DNA of 64,000 bases from Bacteroidota bacterium. GTDB taxonomy: Bacteria; Bacteroidota; Bacteroidia; NS11-12g; UBA9320. The notes beneath the pieces were generated by a model. The model saw nothing but the letters and a program-made list of their open reading frames with translations. It was not told the DNA's origin and ran no database searches. The position numbers were made by a program, and so were the translations under genes. Shown piece after piece: positions 46,450 through 55,055 of this stretch (positions are counted from its first letter, which is position 1; each line of letters starts with the position of its first letter). Location of the stretch: contig NVWV01000001.1 of NCBI GenBank assembly GCA_002746305.1, positions 62,001 to 126,000 on the forward strand. The letters are read 5' to 3'.

Positions 46450-47907
46450 ATGAGTATAAAAAGAATTTTAGGAGTAATGGGAATTGCAATTCTAGGTGGA
46501 CTAGTGGCCCTTGGAGTTAATCGAATGTTTGGGACTCCAGATACTCCACAGAGTTTTGTGGAACATCAAAATGCCAAATTTACATTAGCAGATAAATTGG
46601 CAGATGTTCCTAATGTAGATTTTGTGTCGGTAGCTGACGTGTCAACACCAGCTGTTGTACATATTAAAACTACCATTAAAAGTAGCCCACGGGTGCAGTC
46701 TCAAAATCCGTTTGAAGACTTTTTTAATAGTCCTGGGTTTCCTCAGCAGCGTGGCCCTCAGCAAGCTACAGGGAGTGGAGTTATTATAAATTCAGATGGA
46801 TATATAGTTACCAATAATCATGTTGTTGATAATGCCAGCAGGGTAGAAGTAATTCTTAATGATAAACGAACATATGTAGCAGAAGTAATAGGGACAGATC
46901 CCGAGACTGATTTGGCATTATTAAAAATTGAAGAAAGCAATTTAGCATTTTTAAATTTGGGAAATAGTGATGATCTAAAGGTTGGAGAATGGGTAGTAGC
47001 GGTTGGAAATCCATTTAATCTTACAAGCACGGTAACAGCTGGTATCGTTAGTGCTAAGGGAAGAAACATTAATCTTTTAAGACAACGTGGAGGAGAGTAT
47101 GCAATAGAAAATTTCATTCAAACAGATGCTGCAGTAAATCCTGGAAATAGTGGAGGGGCTTTGGTTAATACAAGCGGGGAGTTGATTGGTATAAATACAG
47201 CAATAGCTTCTCAAACAGGTTCGTATTCTGGCTATTCTTTTGCAATTCCGATAAACCTAGCTAAAAAAATAATTAGTGACTTAAAGGATTATGGTGAGGT
47301 TAAAAGAGCTATTCTAGGAGTAAGAATACAGGATATTTCACAGGAACTTGCGGATGAAAAAGGACTTAGAAGCTTGAGTGGGGTGTATATACCTGCCGTT
47401 ATTGATGGAGGTAGTGCAGATAAGGCAGGTATAAAAGAGGGTGATGTGATAACGAAAATTGGTGATGTGGTAGTTGATAAGTCATCCATGTTGCAGGAGC
47501 AAATAAGTAAATACCATCCTGGGGATAAAGTAGATGTTACGATTATTCGTGGGGGAAAAGAAAAGGTGATTAGTGCAATACTACTTTCCAAGGAAGGAGC
47601 AAAAGAAATTACCATGGAAGTGAATCGAGCAGAAAAGAAAGTTCTGGGTGCAGAGATAGAAAATTTAAGTCGTGATGAACGTCTGGATTTAAAGATAAAG
47701 CAAGGAGTGAAAATAGCTAAGCTCGGTACCGGTGCTTTGAAAGAAAAAGGAATCCCATCGGGTTTTGTGATTACACATATAGATAGAACTCCTATGTATA
47801 CAACTCAGGATGTGGAAACAGCACTCAAAGATAAAGAGGGTGCTGTCCTAATTGAAGGTGTAACTGATGGCGGAGTGAAAGAAGCCTATGCTATTCGTTT
47901 GGATTAG
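46450..47907 (+). CDS. HtrA/DegQ-family serine protease
   Basis: About 485 residues from the ATG at 46450, which begins the membrane/signal segment MSIKRILGVMGIAILGGLVAL; a longer frame from TTG 46384 is unlikely. The triad is His124 (TNNHVVDNA), Asp154 (TDLALLKI) and Ser234 (PGNSGGALVN). Two PDZ domains follow (about 275-370 and 405-485). HtrA proteases degrade or refold damaged periplasmic proteins. It is divergent from the ECF sigma operon with about 200 bp between, consistent with stress control. Terminator after the gene. Confidence 0.94.
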   Translation: MSIKRILGVMGIAILGGLVALGVNRMFGTPDTPQSFVEHQNAKFTLADKLADVPNVDFVSVADVSTPAVVHIKTTIKSSPRVQSQNPFEDFFNSPGFPQQRGPQQATGSGVIINSDGYIVTNNHVVDNASRVEVILNDKRTYVAEVIGTDPETDLALLKIEESNLAFLNLGNSDDLKVGEWVVAVGNPFNLTSTVTAGIVSAKGRNINLLRQRGGEYAIENFIQTDAAVNPGNSGGALVNTSGELIGINTAIASQTGSYSGYSFAIPINLAKKIISDLKDYGEVKRAILGVRIQDISQELADEKGLRSLSGVYIPAVIDGGSADKAGIKEGDVITKIGDVVVDKSSMLQEQISKYHPGDKVDVTIIRGGKEKVISAILLSKEGAKEITMEVNRAEKKVLGAEIENLSRDERLDLKIKQGVKIAKLGTGALKEKGIPSGFVITHIDRTPMYTTQDVETALKDKEGAVLIEGVTDGGVKEAYAIRLD

Positions 47908-47929
47908 GAAATTCAAATGAAGGATAAGG

Positions 47930-47965
47930 TTAAAAGGTCACTTGCTTTTGTGAGTGACCTTTTAA
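47930..47965 (+). terminator. Bidirectional hairpin terminator
   Basis: A 13-bp perfect stem TTAAAAGGTCACT with its complement (47953-47965), 10-base loop. It lies between two convergent genes. The T-run is inside the stem end. Confidence 0.75.
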
Positions 47966-47975
47966 TATGAGTTCT

Positions 47976-48530
47976 CTAGTGGGTGTTTTGTAGTAAGTTT
48001 TGAATATAGAGAGTATCTAAAGGGAAGTGAAGCTGATACTCCTTAAGCATCCGTTGTGCATTTGATAGTTTGCTGGGTTTATCCGTAGCTTCTATATAGG
48101 CTATCTCTAGTTGAATGAAAAGAGCACGGTGATTTGTTGGATCTCTTTGTAGTAGTGTTTCTATGTCTTTTTTTGCATAATCAAAATTGTTGTGCTTAAA
48201 ATGAGCTTCTATACCGATTAGTAAAATACTATCTATCGGAGCATAATATGTGTTTTCCGGTGGTATTTGCTCATAGGTGTTTAAGTCGTGAACGTAGTTA
48301 AGCCAACTCTTGCCTGCAAAGTATACAACAGCTATAGTTCCCGCTATCCAGAGCCAGCCTTCAATATTTACAAATAGTCTTGACGACTGTTTGGATTTAT
48401 GTGGAGTGAAATCACTGATTCGGGAACTGGTATAGGCATTTGTGTGAATGGACTTTCTAGTTCGTGAGAATGGCTTTCTGGATTGTTGCTTACTTATCCA
48501 TTTTTGGTATCCCATTCCCATATATCCCAT
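47976..48530 (-). CDS. Membrane-anchored TPR-like hypothetical protein
   Basis: A 184-residue protein with a basic cytoplasmic N-terminus, one membrane helix (about 57-75, WLWIAGTIAVVYFAG) and an external ~100-residue part with tetratricopeptide-like helices (GIEAHFKHNNFDYAKKDIET, LLQRDPTNHRALFIQLEIAY). No enzymatic motif. Function unknown; TPR suggests a protein-protein contact. It lies 45 bp downstream of the XRE-S24 repressor gene on the same strand. Confidence 0.6.
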   Translation of the reverse strand: MGYMGMGYQKWISKQQSRKPFSRTRKSIHTNAYTSSRISDFTPHKSKQSSRLFVNIEGWLWIAGTIAVVYFAGKSWLNYVHDLNTYEQIPPENTYYAPIDSILLIGIEAHFKHNNFDYAKKDIETLLQRDPTNHRALFIQLEIAYIEATDKPSKLSNAQRMLKEYQLHFPLDTLYIQNLLQNTH

Positions 48531-48575
48531 AGCCCTACGAAGATAGTAAATTTAGAGGGCTAAAATTGTGGAGGG

Positions 48576-49283
48576 CTATACCTCAAATCCATTCCAAGTT
48601 TCAAACTTCCATATTTCCAGAACTTGATCTATGTGCAGTGCATAAGGAGCATAAGCACTATTGGTGCTTACCAAAGTGATACTGTGCTCTTTTTTTATCT
48701 TATTGTAGAGCCTTTTAAATACAATACCTTCATCCTTAGTCACAACGATATAATTGTCTCCGTCCTTTATGTCATTCCAGTCTTGTAAATAACTTGCTGT
48801 TACCCATGAGCCTTCACTTACAGGAGGCATACTATCTCCCTTTATCTGGAAACTACGGTATGTTCTATTTTGAGGTAAAAATGGTAGTTTAAACTTAGGT
48901 AGATTACCGATAAACTCTGGATCAGAATAGCCGCCAGTATATCCAGCTTGAGCCTTCATGCTTACGATTTCAATATTTTCTTCATCATTGGCATCTACAC
49001 TTACTGTTAATAGACGTAGTTTTCTTCCGCGAACATCAGCTTCACTACCTTTTAGAATTTGTGAGAGCTTGAAATGGGTTAGTTTGGAAAGATCGTGTCG
49101 TACCAGTCCGTCTAAAGTTACATTGAAGTAGTCTGCTATATCTATTTGTATCTCAAAAGGAGGTTGTACACCTCTTTCGTAACTATTTAATTTAGAGCGT
49201 GTTAAATTTAGAGAGTCAGCTAAATCTTGTTGGGAATGGCCTTTTTTAGTACGGAGTAATTTTATGTTTTTATCGAAATACAT
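48576..49283 (-). CDS. XRE-S24 (LexA/CI-like) transcriptional regulator
   Basis: A 235-residue repressor. N-terminal Cro/CI helix-turn-helix (KGHSQQDLADSLNLTRSKLN, then SYERGVQPP), linker, and C-terminal S24 peptidase domain with Ser151 in IKGDSMPP, Lys190 in GIVFKRLYN and a possible Ala113-Gly114 cleavage bond in KAQAGYTGG. LexA/CI relatives self-cleave when RecA is activated by DNA damage. There is no phage gene around, so it is not obviously prophage-derived; an SOS or stress regulator is possible. Palindromes in its own promoter suggest autoregulation. Confidence 0.9.
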   Translation of the reverse strand: MYFDKNIKLLRTKKGHSQQDLADSLNLTRSKLNSYERGVQPPFEIQIDIADYFNVTLDGLVRHDLSKLTHFKLSQILKGSEADVRGRKLRLLTVSVDANDEENIEIVSMKAQAGYTGGYSDPEFIGNLPKFKLPFLPQNRTYRSFQIKGDSMPPVSEGSWVTASYLQDWNDIKDGDNYIVVTKDEGIVFKRLYNKIKKEHSITLVSTNSAYAPYALHIDQVLEIWKFETWNGFEV

Positions 49284-49290
49284 CAGGATG

Positions 49291-49345
49291 CAAATATAAC
49301 AAAAAAGATTAAAAAATTATCTTTTTAATGATAATAAAATTATCA
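49291..49345 (-). promoter_or_regulatory. Promoter and palindromic operators of the XRE-S24 gene
   Basis: On the minus strand TATATTTG (49291-49298) is a perfect -7 box, 8 bases before the ATG. Two dyads follow upstream: AAAAAGAT-N9-ATCTTTTT (49302-49326) and the 17-base palindrome TGATAAT-AAA-ATTATCA (49329-49345), which touches the stop codon of the prsW gene. This looks like an autoregulatory site. Confidence 0.6.
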
Positions 49346-50689
49346 ATTGGCTGATTTGATAGAAATCCACTCTTTGAAAACAAAGTCTTTTTTGTTTAGT
49401 TCGTTGTCTGATAAATTGTGTGAGGAGTCAAATTCCAATAGTGCTACTATCGGGTTTATTTCATTCATCATAGTGCGTCCATTGGTTTTTGGTTTTACTA
49501 GAAAACGATACCATTCGTTGCTATCCCGAGATTTGTAAATACGCATTATGTAATAGGTCTCATCATTTTTTAGAAATAGTTTTTTTTCGATAAATCCCTT
49601 GGTTGATGTACCAAGAAATGGAGAGTTTCTTGAAATAGGAGAGCAAATGCAATATTCTTGATAAAAGCTATTGATAGCTGTTTCGTCATAGCCTTCACCT
49701 TTAACCTTGATTCGGTATCTTCCCCTTTCGTAATTTGAGGTTGATTCAATAGAAAATGGGAATTCAAGTTTTATAGCATCCCATCGCTTTTCAATCAGTT
49801 TAAATCTACTTAGTCGAATAGTAAATACCACTATTAGGAGTCCGTATTTTAGTAAATATCCAAAGGTGAAAGCTACTGCAATAATGATATCTTGCACAAT
49901 AGCTAAATGTATAAAACTTAAAATGAATAAGACCACAAAGTAGAGAATCAGTCGTTGGGAAATGTATGCCGATTTAATAATCTTCTTGTAATTAAAAAAC
50001 TTAGAATTATTAATTGCATTGGTAATCATGGTAGAAAACACCGATATGGTTAGAAAGAAATAAATGATAGTTATTATAAATCCGTAGGATTTAACATCTT
50101 CTTGAATAAGCCAGAAATCGTAAAATCCATGAGACAGTGATGCCAGAATAAAGAATAACAGAATAGTAGCTGTTGTATTCTTTTTCTCTTTTCGGTACTT
50201 CGCCCAAATAAAGCCATAAGCAACTATTGCAGAGTTAAACATGTGGCTCGTGGCTGCTAAAATTGCCCTTCCTATAATTACATCATAGTCGTAGCGATGC
50301 ATATAGATAACATTTTCAGAAGCAGCAAATCCCAATGCAGAAAAACAAGCAAATCCGATATAATCAATAGGTTCATTAAATTGTTTGGGAAATACTTTGA
50401 TGATAATAATAAGCGGAACTATTTTTACTAATTCCTCTATCATGCCAATTCGAACGGTGCAGTATAAAAAATCAGATATGTAGCCTCTTCCAAGTTCCCA
50501 GAATGTGTAGTCCATTAGGTAATCATTGAGAGGAAAGACTAAAAAGGCAAATCCTGCACCAAGCAGAAATGTAGTTAAAATACTACTGAAACTCTTGGTG
50601 TCATAGATGTCAATTAGCCGAAAGTAATCGACCCAAATCCATGAAATAAATATGGCTGTTAGGATGCTGATTATAAGGTAAATAGTCAT
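49343..50689 (-). CDS. PrsW-family intramembrane protease with C-terminal extension
   Basis: A 448-residue membrane protein, about eight helices in the first 285 residues. PrsW/CPBP-like metalloprotease motifs are complete: Glu85-Glu86 in MIEELVKIVP, Glu125-Asn126 in AASENVIYM, His149 in SHMFNSAIV and His187 in SHGFYDFW. Usual PrsW proteins are about 220-300 residues; here about 150 extra soluble residues follow (KVKGEGYDETAINSFYQEYC onward), unknown. PrsW cleaves an anti-sigma factor in Bacillus; here a sigma/anti-sigma pair and HtrA lie within 7 kb. Confidence 0.82.
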   Translation of the reverse strand: MTIYLIISILTAIFISWIWVDYFRLIDIYDTKSFSSILTTFLLGAGFAFLVFPLNDYLMDYTFWELGRGYISDFLYCTVRIGMIEELVKIVPLIIIIKVFPKQFNEPIDYIGFACFSALGFAASENVIYMHRYDYDVIIGRAILAATSHMFNSAIVAYGFIWAKYRKEKKNTTATILLFFILASLSHGFYDFWLIQEDVKSYGFIITIIYFFLTISVFSTMITNAINNSKFFNYKKIIKSAYISQRLILYFVVLFILSFIHLAIVQDIIIAVAFTFGYLLKYGLLIVVFTIRLSRFKLIEKRWDAIKLEFPFSIESTSNYERGRYRIKVKGEGYDETAINSFYQEYCICSPISRNSPFLGTSTKGFIEKKLFLKNDETYYIMRIYKSRDSNEWYRFLVKPKTNGRTMMNEINPIVALLEFDSSHNLSDNELNKKDFVFKEWISIKSAN

Positions 50690-50805
50690 AGTCTGTATTG
50701 GTCTTATTTAAGTTGAATCCCGATAAAATTGAATAGTATAATAATTGGGGTTAAATATTAGCTATTTTATTGGTTGTATGTGCATAGTTTACTCCTATAA
50801 ATCGA

Positions 50806-50813
50806 TACTTTTG
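50806..50813 (+). promoter_or_regulatory. -7 box of the mre operon promoter
   Basis: TACTTTTG, an exact TAnnTTTG match, 38 bases before the mreB ATG. No TTG at the usual spacing was found. Confidence 0.5.
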
Positions 50814-50851
50814 CAATCAACACCGAAAATTAGTAAACGTACGTAATCTGG

Positions 50852-51880
50852 ATGGGATTTTTCAATTTTTTAACACAAGAGTTAGCTATCGATTTAGGAA
50901 CAGCTAATACACTAATCATTTATAAGGATAAATTGGTTGTAGATGAGCCGTCTATTATAGCTCGAGATCGTACTACAAAAGAGATTCTGGCAATTGGTTC
51001 AGAGGCTCAGAAAATGCATGGTAAAACACACGAGGATATCAAAACAATACGTCCACTAAAGGATGGTGTTATTGCTGATTTTGAAGCGGCAGAACAAATG
51101 ATAAGTGGATTTATCAAAATGATAAATAGCAAGAGTAAGTTTTGGAGTCCACAGTTACGTATGGTAATTTGTATCCCAAGCGGTATCACAGCGGTTGAAA
51201 AGCGTGCTGTTAAAGAAAGTGCTGAACGTGCAGGTGGTAAAGAGGTCTATATGATTCCCGAGCCCATGGCTGCCGCTATTGGCATCGGTATAGATATTTC
51301 TGAGCCAATGGGCAATATGATTATTGATATAGGAGGTGGTACAACTGAAATTGCTGTAATTGCTCTCTCTGGTATTGTGTCGGATGAGTCAATTCGAGTA
51401 GCAGGTGATGACTTTACCACTGATATAATTGAATATATGCGTAGACAGCACAATCTTATGATTGGCGAACGAACTGCAGAATATATTAAAGTAGAGGTAG
51501 GTGCAGCTTTACCGGAGTTAGAGAATCCACCAGATGACTATCCTGTTAATGGTCGAGATCTTATGACAGGTATTCCAAAACAAATACTGGTTTCTTATTC
51601 TGAAATTGCTTTAGCATTGGATAAGTCAATTTCTAAGATTGAAGAAGCAGTTCTAAAGGCATTAGAACTGACACCTCCAGAACTTTCTGCTGATATTTAT
51701 CAAACAGGTTTATATCTTACAGGGGGAGGAGCTTTATTAAGAGGTTTAGATCGGAGGATATCAAGTAAAACTAAATTGCCTGTATATGTTGCCGAAGATC
51801 CTTTACGTGCAGTGGTTAGAGGAACTGCTACTGTATTAAAGAACATAAAAAGCTATAAAACGATTTTTAACAATACTTAA
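50852..51880 (+). CDS. mreB: Rod shape-determining protein MreB
   Basis: A 342-residue bacterial actin. ATP-binding motifs: LAIDLGTANTLIIYKD (phosphate 1), NMIIDIGGGTTEIAVIALSG (phosphate 2), YLTGGGALLRGLDRR (adenosine). Filaments guide lateral wall synthesis. It begins the mreB-mreC-mreD-mrdA-rodA operon in which every junction overlaps. Confidence 0.98.
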   Translation: MGFFNFLTQELAIDLGTANTLIIYKDKLVVDEPSIIARDRTTKEILAIGSEAQKMHGKTHEDIKTIRPLKDGVIADFEAAEQMISGFIKMINSKSKFWSPQLRMVICIPSGITAVEKRAVKESAERAGGKEVYMIPEPMAAAIGIGIDISEPMGNMIIDIGGGTTEIAVIALSGIVSDESIRVAGDDFTTDIIEYMRRQHNLMIGERTAEYIKVEVGAALPELENPPDDYPVNGRDLMTGIPKQILVSYSEIALALDKSISKIEEAVLKALELTPPELSADIYQTGLYLTGGGALLRGLDRRISSKTKLPVYVAEDPLRAVVRGTATVLKNIKSYKTIFNNT

Positions 51881-52704
51881 TGCAACGCCTCCTCGCGTTC
51901 ATAGAGCAAAATCTTTATTTACTACTTTTTATAGTATTACAAATAATTTGTGGGTTTTTACTTTTTGGATTAAACCCATATCAACAAGCAACCTTTACGC
52001 ATGCCGCGTCTAACCTTACAGCTGCAAGTAATCAATTGTCTTCAGAGGTTACTGGATACATTGGTTTAAAGGATCAGAATAAACTACTTCAAAATCAAAT
52101 AAGTACTCAGTTTCAAAATAGTCCTCAAAACTCTTTTCTTTACTTAAAGGATACATTTACAATTAGGGATACATCAAGAAGACCTTTATTTGATGCCATA
52201 CCTGCTCAAGTGGTTTATAATACCGTTCATAAAGCCAATAATGTTTTTATAATCAATAAAGGAAGTGATGAAGGGATCCAAAGAAATATGGGTGTTATTT
52301 CTTCAGAAGGAGTAGCAGGTATTGTGTTACGTTCTAATTCTCAATATAGTACGGTTATGTCATTGCTGAACACTGACATGAAGGTTATTCCAAACATTAA
52401 TGGGAGCGAATATTTTACCGAGCTAGTTTGGGATAATGCAGAAACATCCCATCTCAAAATCAAGGGTATTAATAAGTTAGAGGAGATTGAAGAAGGAGAT
52501 AAAGTGTATACCGGTAAATCTTCTTTGCTTTTTCCAGCTGGAATTCCCGTTGGAACTATTTCTAAGCTCACAGCATTAGAAAGCAGTCAGTACTTTGAAA
52601 CAGAAATGGTTACTGCTACCAATTTTAGGAAATTGACGTATGTCTATGTAATAATTAATAGAGATGCTGAGCTAATAGAAACACTACTGCCAGATGATAA
52701 ATAG
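51880..52704 (+). CDS. mreC: Rod shape-determining protein MreC
   Basis: A 274-residue protein with one N-terminal helix (FIEQNLYLLLFIVLQIICGF), a coiled coil and the periplasmic beta domain: FIINKGSDEGIQRNMGVISS, GVAGIVLRSNSQYSTVMSLL and GDKVYTGKSSLLFPAGIPVG. It joins MreB to PBP2. Its ATG shares a base with the mreB stop; it overlaps mreD by 11 bp. Confidence 0.95.
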   Translation: MQRLLAFIEQNLYLLLFIVLQIICGFLLFGLNPYQQATFTHAASNLTAASNQLSSEVTGYIGLKDQNKLLQNQISTQFQNSPQNSFLYLKDTFTIRDTSRRPLFDAIPAQVVYNTVHKANNVFIINKGSDEGIQRNMGVISSEGVAGIVLRSNSQYSTVMSLLNTDMKVIPNINGSEYFTELVWDNAETSHLKIKGINKLEEIEEGDKVYTGKSSLLFPAGIPVGTISKLTALESSQYFETEMVTATNFRKLTYVYVIINRDAELIETLLPDDK

Positions 52705-53197
52705 AGTTTTATATTGGGTTTTGGTGCTAGCATTGCAGTTTTTTCTGCTGAATCATTTAGATATTTCAGCGTATCTAATTCCTCAAGTATTTATCATACT
52801 TCTAATAACTCTGCCATTACATATTAGCAAAATCAAACAAGTACTTATTGCATTTGCGATAGGTCTGTTAGCAGACTTTTTTGTGTCAACACCAGGTATT
52901 CATGCATCAGCTTGTTTGTGGTTGATTCTTCTAAGGATGTTTATTTTAGGAAGACAAGACCTGAAACAACACGAAGCAAATAAACTACCCTATTATGTAA
53001 ACGTAGTTGGTTTAGTTCCTTTTATTTATACCGTCACAATTTTGGTTTTATTCTACCATTTTTATGTGTTTTGGTTGGAGAGTATTGGAGCTGTAAATGG
53101 AGTTACATTTACTCTTACTAGTTTGTTTAGTTCCTTTTTCGCACTCACGATCATTAGTGTAGTTCAATTTGTTTCTCTCCGTAACTCAGGTGAATAA
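52694..53197 (+). CDS. mreD: Rod shape-determining protein MreD
   Basis: A 167-residue, mostly hydrophobic protein with about five helices (LYWVLVLALQFFLLNHLD first; VLIAFAIGLLADFFVSTPGIH holds the conserved region). Sequence is weakly conserved in this family; position after mreC is the main support. Confidence 0.9.
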   Translation: MINRVLYWVLVLALQFFLLNHLDISAYLIPQVFIILLITLPLHISKIKQVLIAFAIGLLADFFVSTPGIHASACLWLILLRMFILGRQDLKQHEANKLPYYVNVVGLVPFIYTVTILVLFYHFYVFWLESIGAVNGVTFTLTSLFSSFFALTIISVVQFVSLRNSGE

Positions 53198-55055
53198 ATT
53201 TAGATCATACTACATTTATACTACAGTAGTTCTAATAAGCCTTATTTATATAATAAGACTTTTTCAAATTCAAGTCTTGGATGACAAGTACCTGAATATG
53301 GCTGAGAGAATATCACTTCGTAGACAGACGGTTTACCCTCAAAGAGGTCTTATTTTTGATAGGAATAAAAATCTAATAGTATATAATGAACCAGTCTATG
53401 ATTTAATGGTATCAGTTCCTATACGTCTGAAAGGGATTGATACTCTTGCCGTTTGTAAATTGCTGGAAATTGACAAGAAGGAATTTATAAAACGGCTGAA
53501 TAAATCAAAAAGAAGCTCGTATAGAGGAAAGTCAGTTTTTACTAAGAATGTCTCTAATCTAATATATGCTCGAATACAAGAGAGACTATATGAATTTAAA
53601 GGCTTTTTCTTTGAAATTAGACAAGACAGAAATTACAAATACAATAGTTCTGCTCATGTTTTGGGTTATCTAGGTGAAGTAAATAGGAGTGAGTTAGATA
53701 AGCAAAAAGAAGGGTATTATGAACAAGGAGATTTTAACGGTAAAAAAGGAGTAGAGCGGTTTTACGAAGAAAACCTAAGAGGTATTAAAGGCGAAAAATA
53801 CTTTTATGTAGACAAGTTCGGTGTAAACAAGGGATCGTATAAAAATGGAAAATTGGATAAAAGTGCCACAGATGGGAATAACCTCATTTTAAGCATTGAT
53901 ATTGATCTTCAACAATATGGAGAGCAGCTGCTAAATAATAAGATGGGAAGCGTGGTGGCTATAGAACCTAAGACTGGAGAAATACTAGCACTTATCTCAA
54001 GTCCTTTTTATAATCCAGCAAATTTTAATATTCAAAACAGGGGGAAATATTATGGAAAAGCTATAAAAGATCCAACCAAACCTATTTTCAATAGGGCTGT
54101 TTCAGCTCCCTACCCCCCAGGTTCTACTTTTAAACCTGTAATGGCATTGATTGGATTACAAGATGGTGCAATAAATGCTAATACGCATTTTGGTTGTCCT
54201 GGTTATTTTAAATTAGGGAGGAGAATTATAAGATGTCACGGGCACACGTATAATACAAGTCTTACAAAGTCCATCGAGAGCAGTTGCAATACCTTCTATT
54301 GCAATACCTTTAAGAGTATGATGCAACTAAGTAAGTACGAAAATACCGAAGAGGCTTATAATAGTTGGAGAACCTACTTACAAAGCTTCGGTCTTGGTAG
54401 TAAACTGGGAGTAGATGTATCTGGGGAGTATAGAGGGTGGCTTAAGGATGCTAGCTTTTACGATAGAATGCATGGAAAAGGAAGATGGAACTATGCCCGT
54501 ATTATTTCCCTTTCTTTTGGTCAAGGAGAGCTAGGTTTAACGCCAGTTCAAATGGCGAATATAGCTGCTAGTATAGCAAATAGGGGGTTTTACTATACTC
54601 CGCACGTAGTACGAGAAATAGAAGGATTAGAAAATATTCCAGAGAGATACTTGACCAAGAATTACACTAAGATATCGCCATTAAATTATGATCCTGTAAT
54701 AAAAGGAATGCAGGCCGTAACTCGTTCTGGCACAGGTTCAGGTGTTGCAATAAAAGGTATAAATATAGGAGGGAAAACGGGTACTGTTCAAAACCCTCAC
54801 GGTAAAAATCACTCTGCATATATGGCATTTGCACCTGTCGAAGATCCGAAAATAGCGATAGCCGTAATAGTGGAGGAATCTGGTTATGGAGCTACATGGG
54901 CCGCACCAATTGCTCATCTTATGATAGAGCGTTACCTAATGCCCGATTCGGTAACGGAGTCATCTAGACCGTATTTAGAGGCGAAAATGAAGAATTCTAA
55001 TCTTATCCCTATTAAATATAGAAGCCAAAGAGATACTTCACTATATGGAAACTAG
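53190..55055 (+). CDS. mrdA: Penicillin-binding protein 2
   Basis: About 621 residues from a GTG at 53190, just before the membrane anchor (TTVVLISLIYIIRLFQIQVL); a TTG at 53169 is alternative. The dimerisation part has PQRGLIFDRNKNLIV; the transpeptidase domain has the active Ser312 and Lys315 in PPGSTFKP, the SxN motif in ESSCNTFYC and KTGT in GGKTGTVQNPHG. It cross-links peptidoglycan with RodA as the elongasome synthase. Overlaps mreD by 8 bp and rodA by 11 bp. Confidence 0.97.
   Translation: MNKFRSYYIYTTVVLISLIYIIRLFQIQVLDDKYLNMAERISLRRQTVYPQRGLIFDRNKNLIVYNEPVYDLMVSVPIRLKGIDTLAVCKLLEIDKKEFIKRLNKSKRSSYRGKSVFTKNVSNLIYARIQERLYEFKGFFFEIRQDRNYKYNSSAHVLGYLGEVNRSELDKQKEGYYEQGDFNGKKGVERFYEENLRGIKGEKYFYVDKFGVNKGSYKNGKLDKSATDGNNLILSIDIDLQQYGEQLLNNKMGSVVAIEPKTGEILALISSPFYNPANFNIQNRGKYYGKAIKDPTKPIFNRAVSAPYPPGSTFKPVMALIGLQDGAINANTHFGCPGYFKLGRRIIRCHGHTYNTSLTKSIESSCNTFYCNTFKSMMQLSKYENTEEAYNSWRTYLQSFGLGSKLGVDVSGEYRGWLKDASFYDRMHGKGRWNYARIISLSFGQGELGLTPVQMANIAASIANRGFYYTPHVVREIEGLENIPERYLTKNYTKISPLNYDPVIKGMQAVTRSGTGSGVAIKGINIGGKTGTVQNPHGKNHSAYMAFAPVEDPKIAIAVIVEESGYGATWAAPIAHLMIERYLMPDSVTESSRPYLEAKMKNSNLIPIKYRSQRDTSLYGN

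Noticed and set aside
48576..49283. Prophage repressor indicating an integrated phage.
   Set aside because: No integrase, terminase, capsid or tail genes in the flanks; all neighbours are envelope or housekeeping genes.
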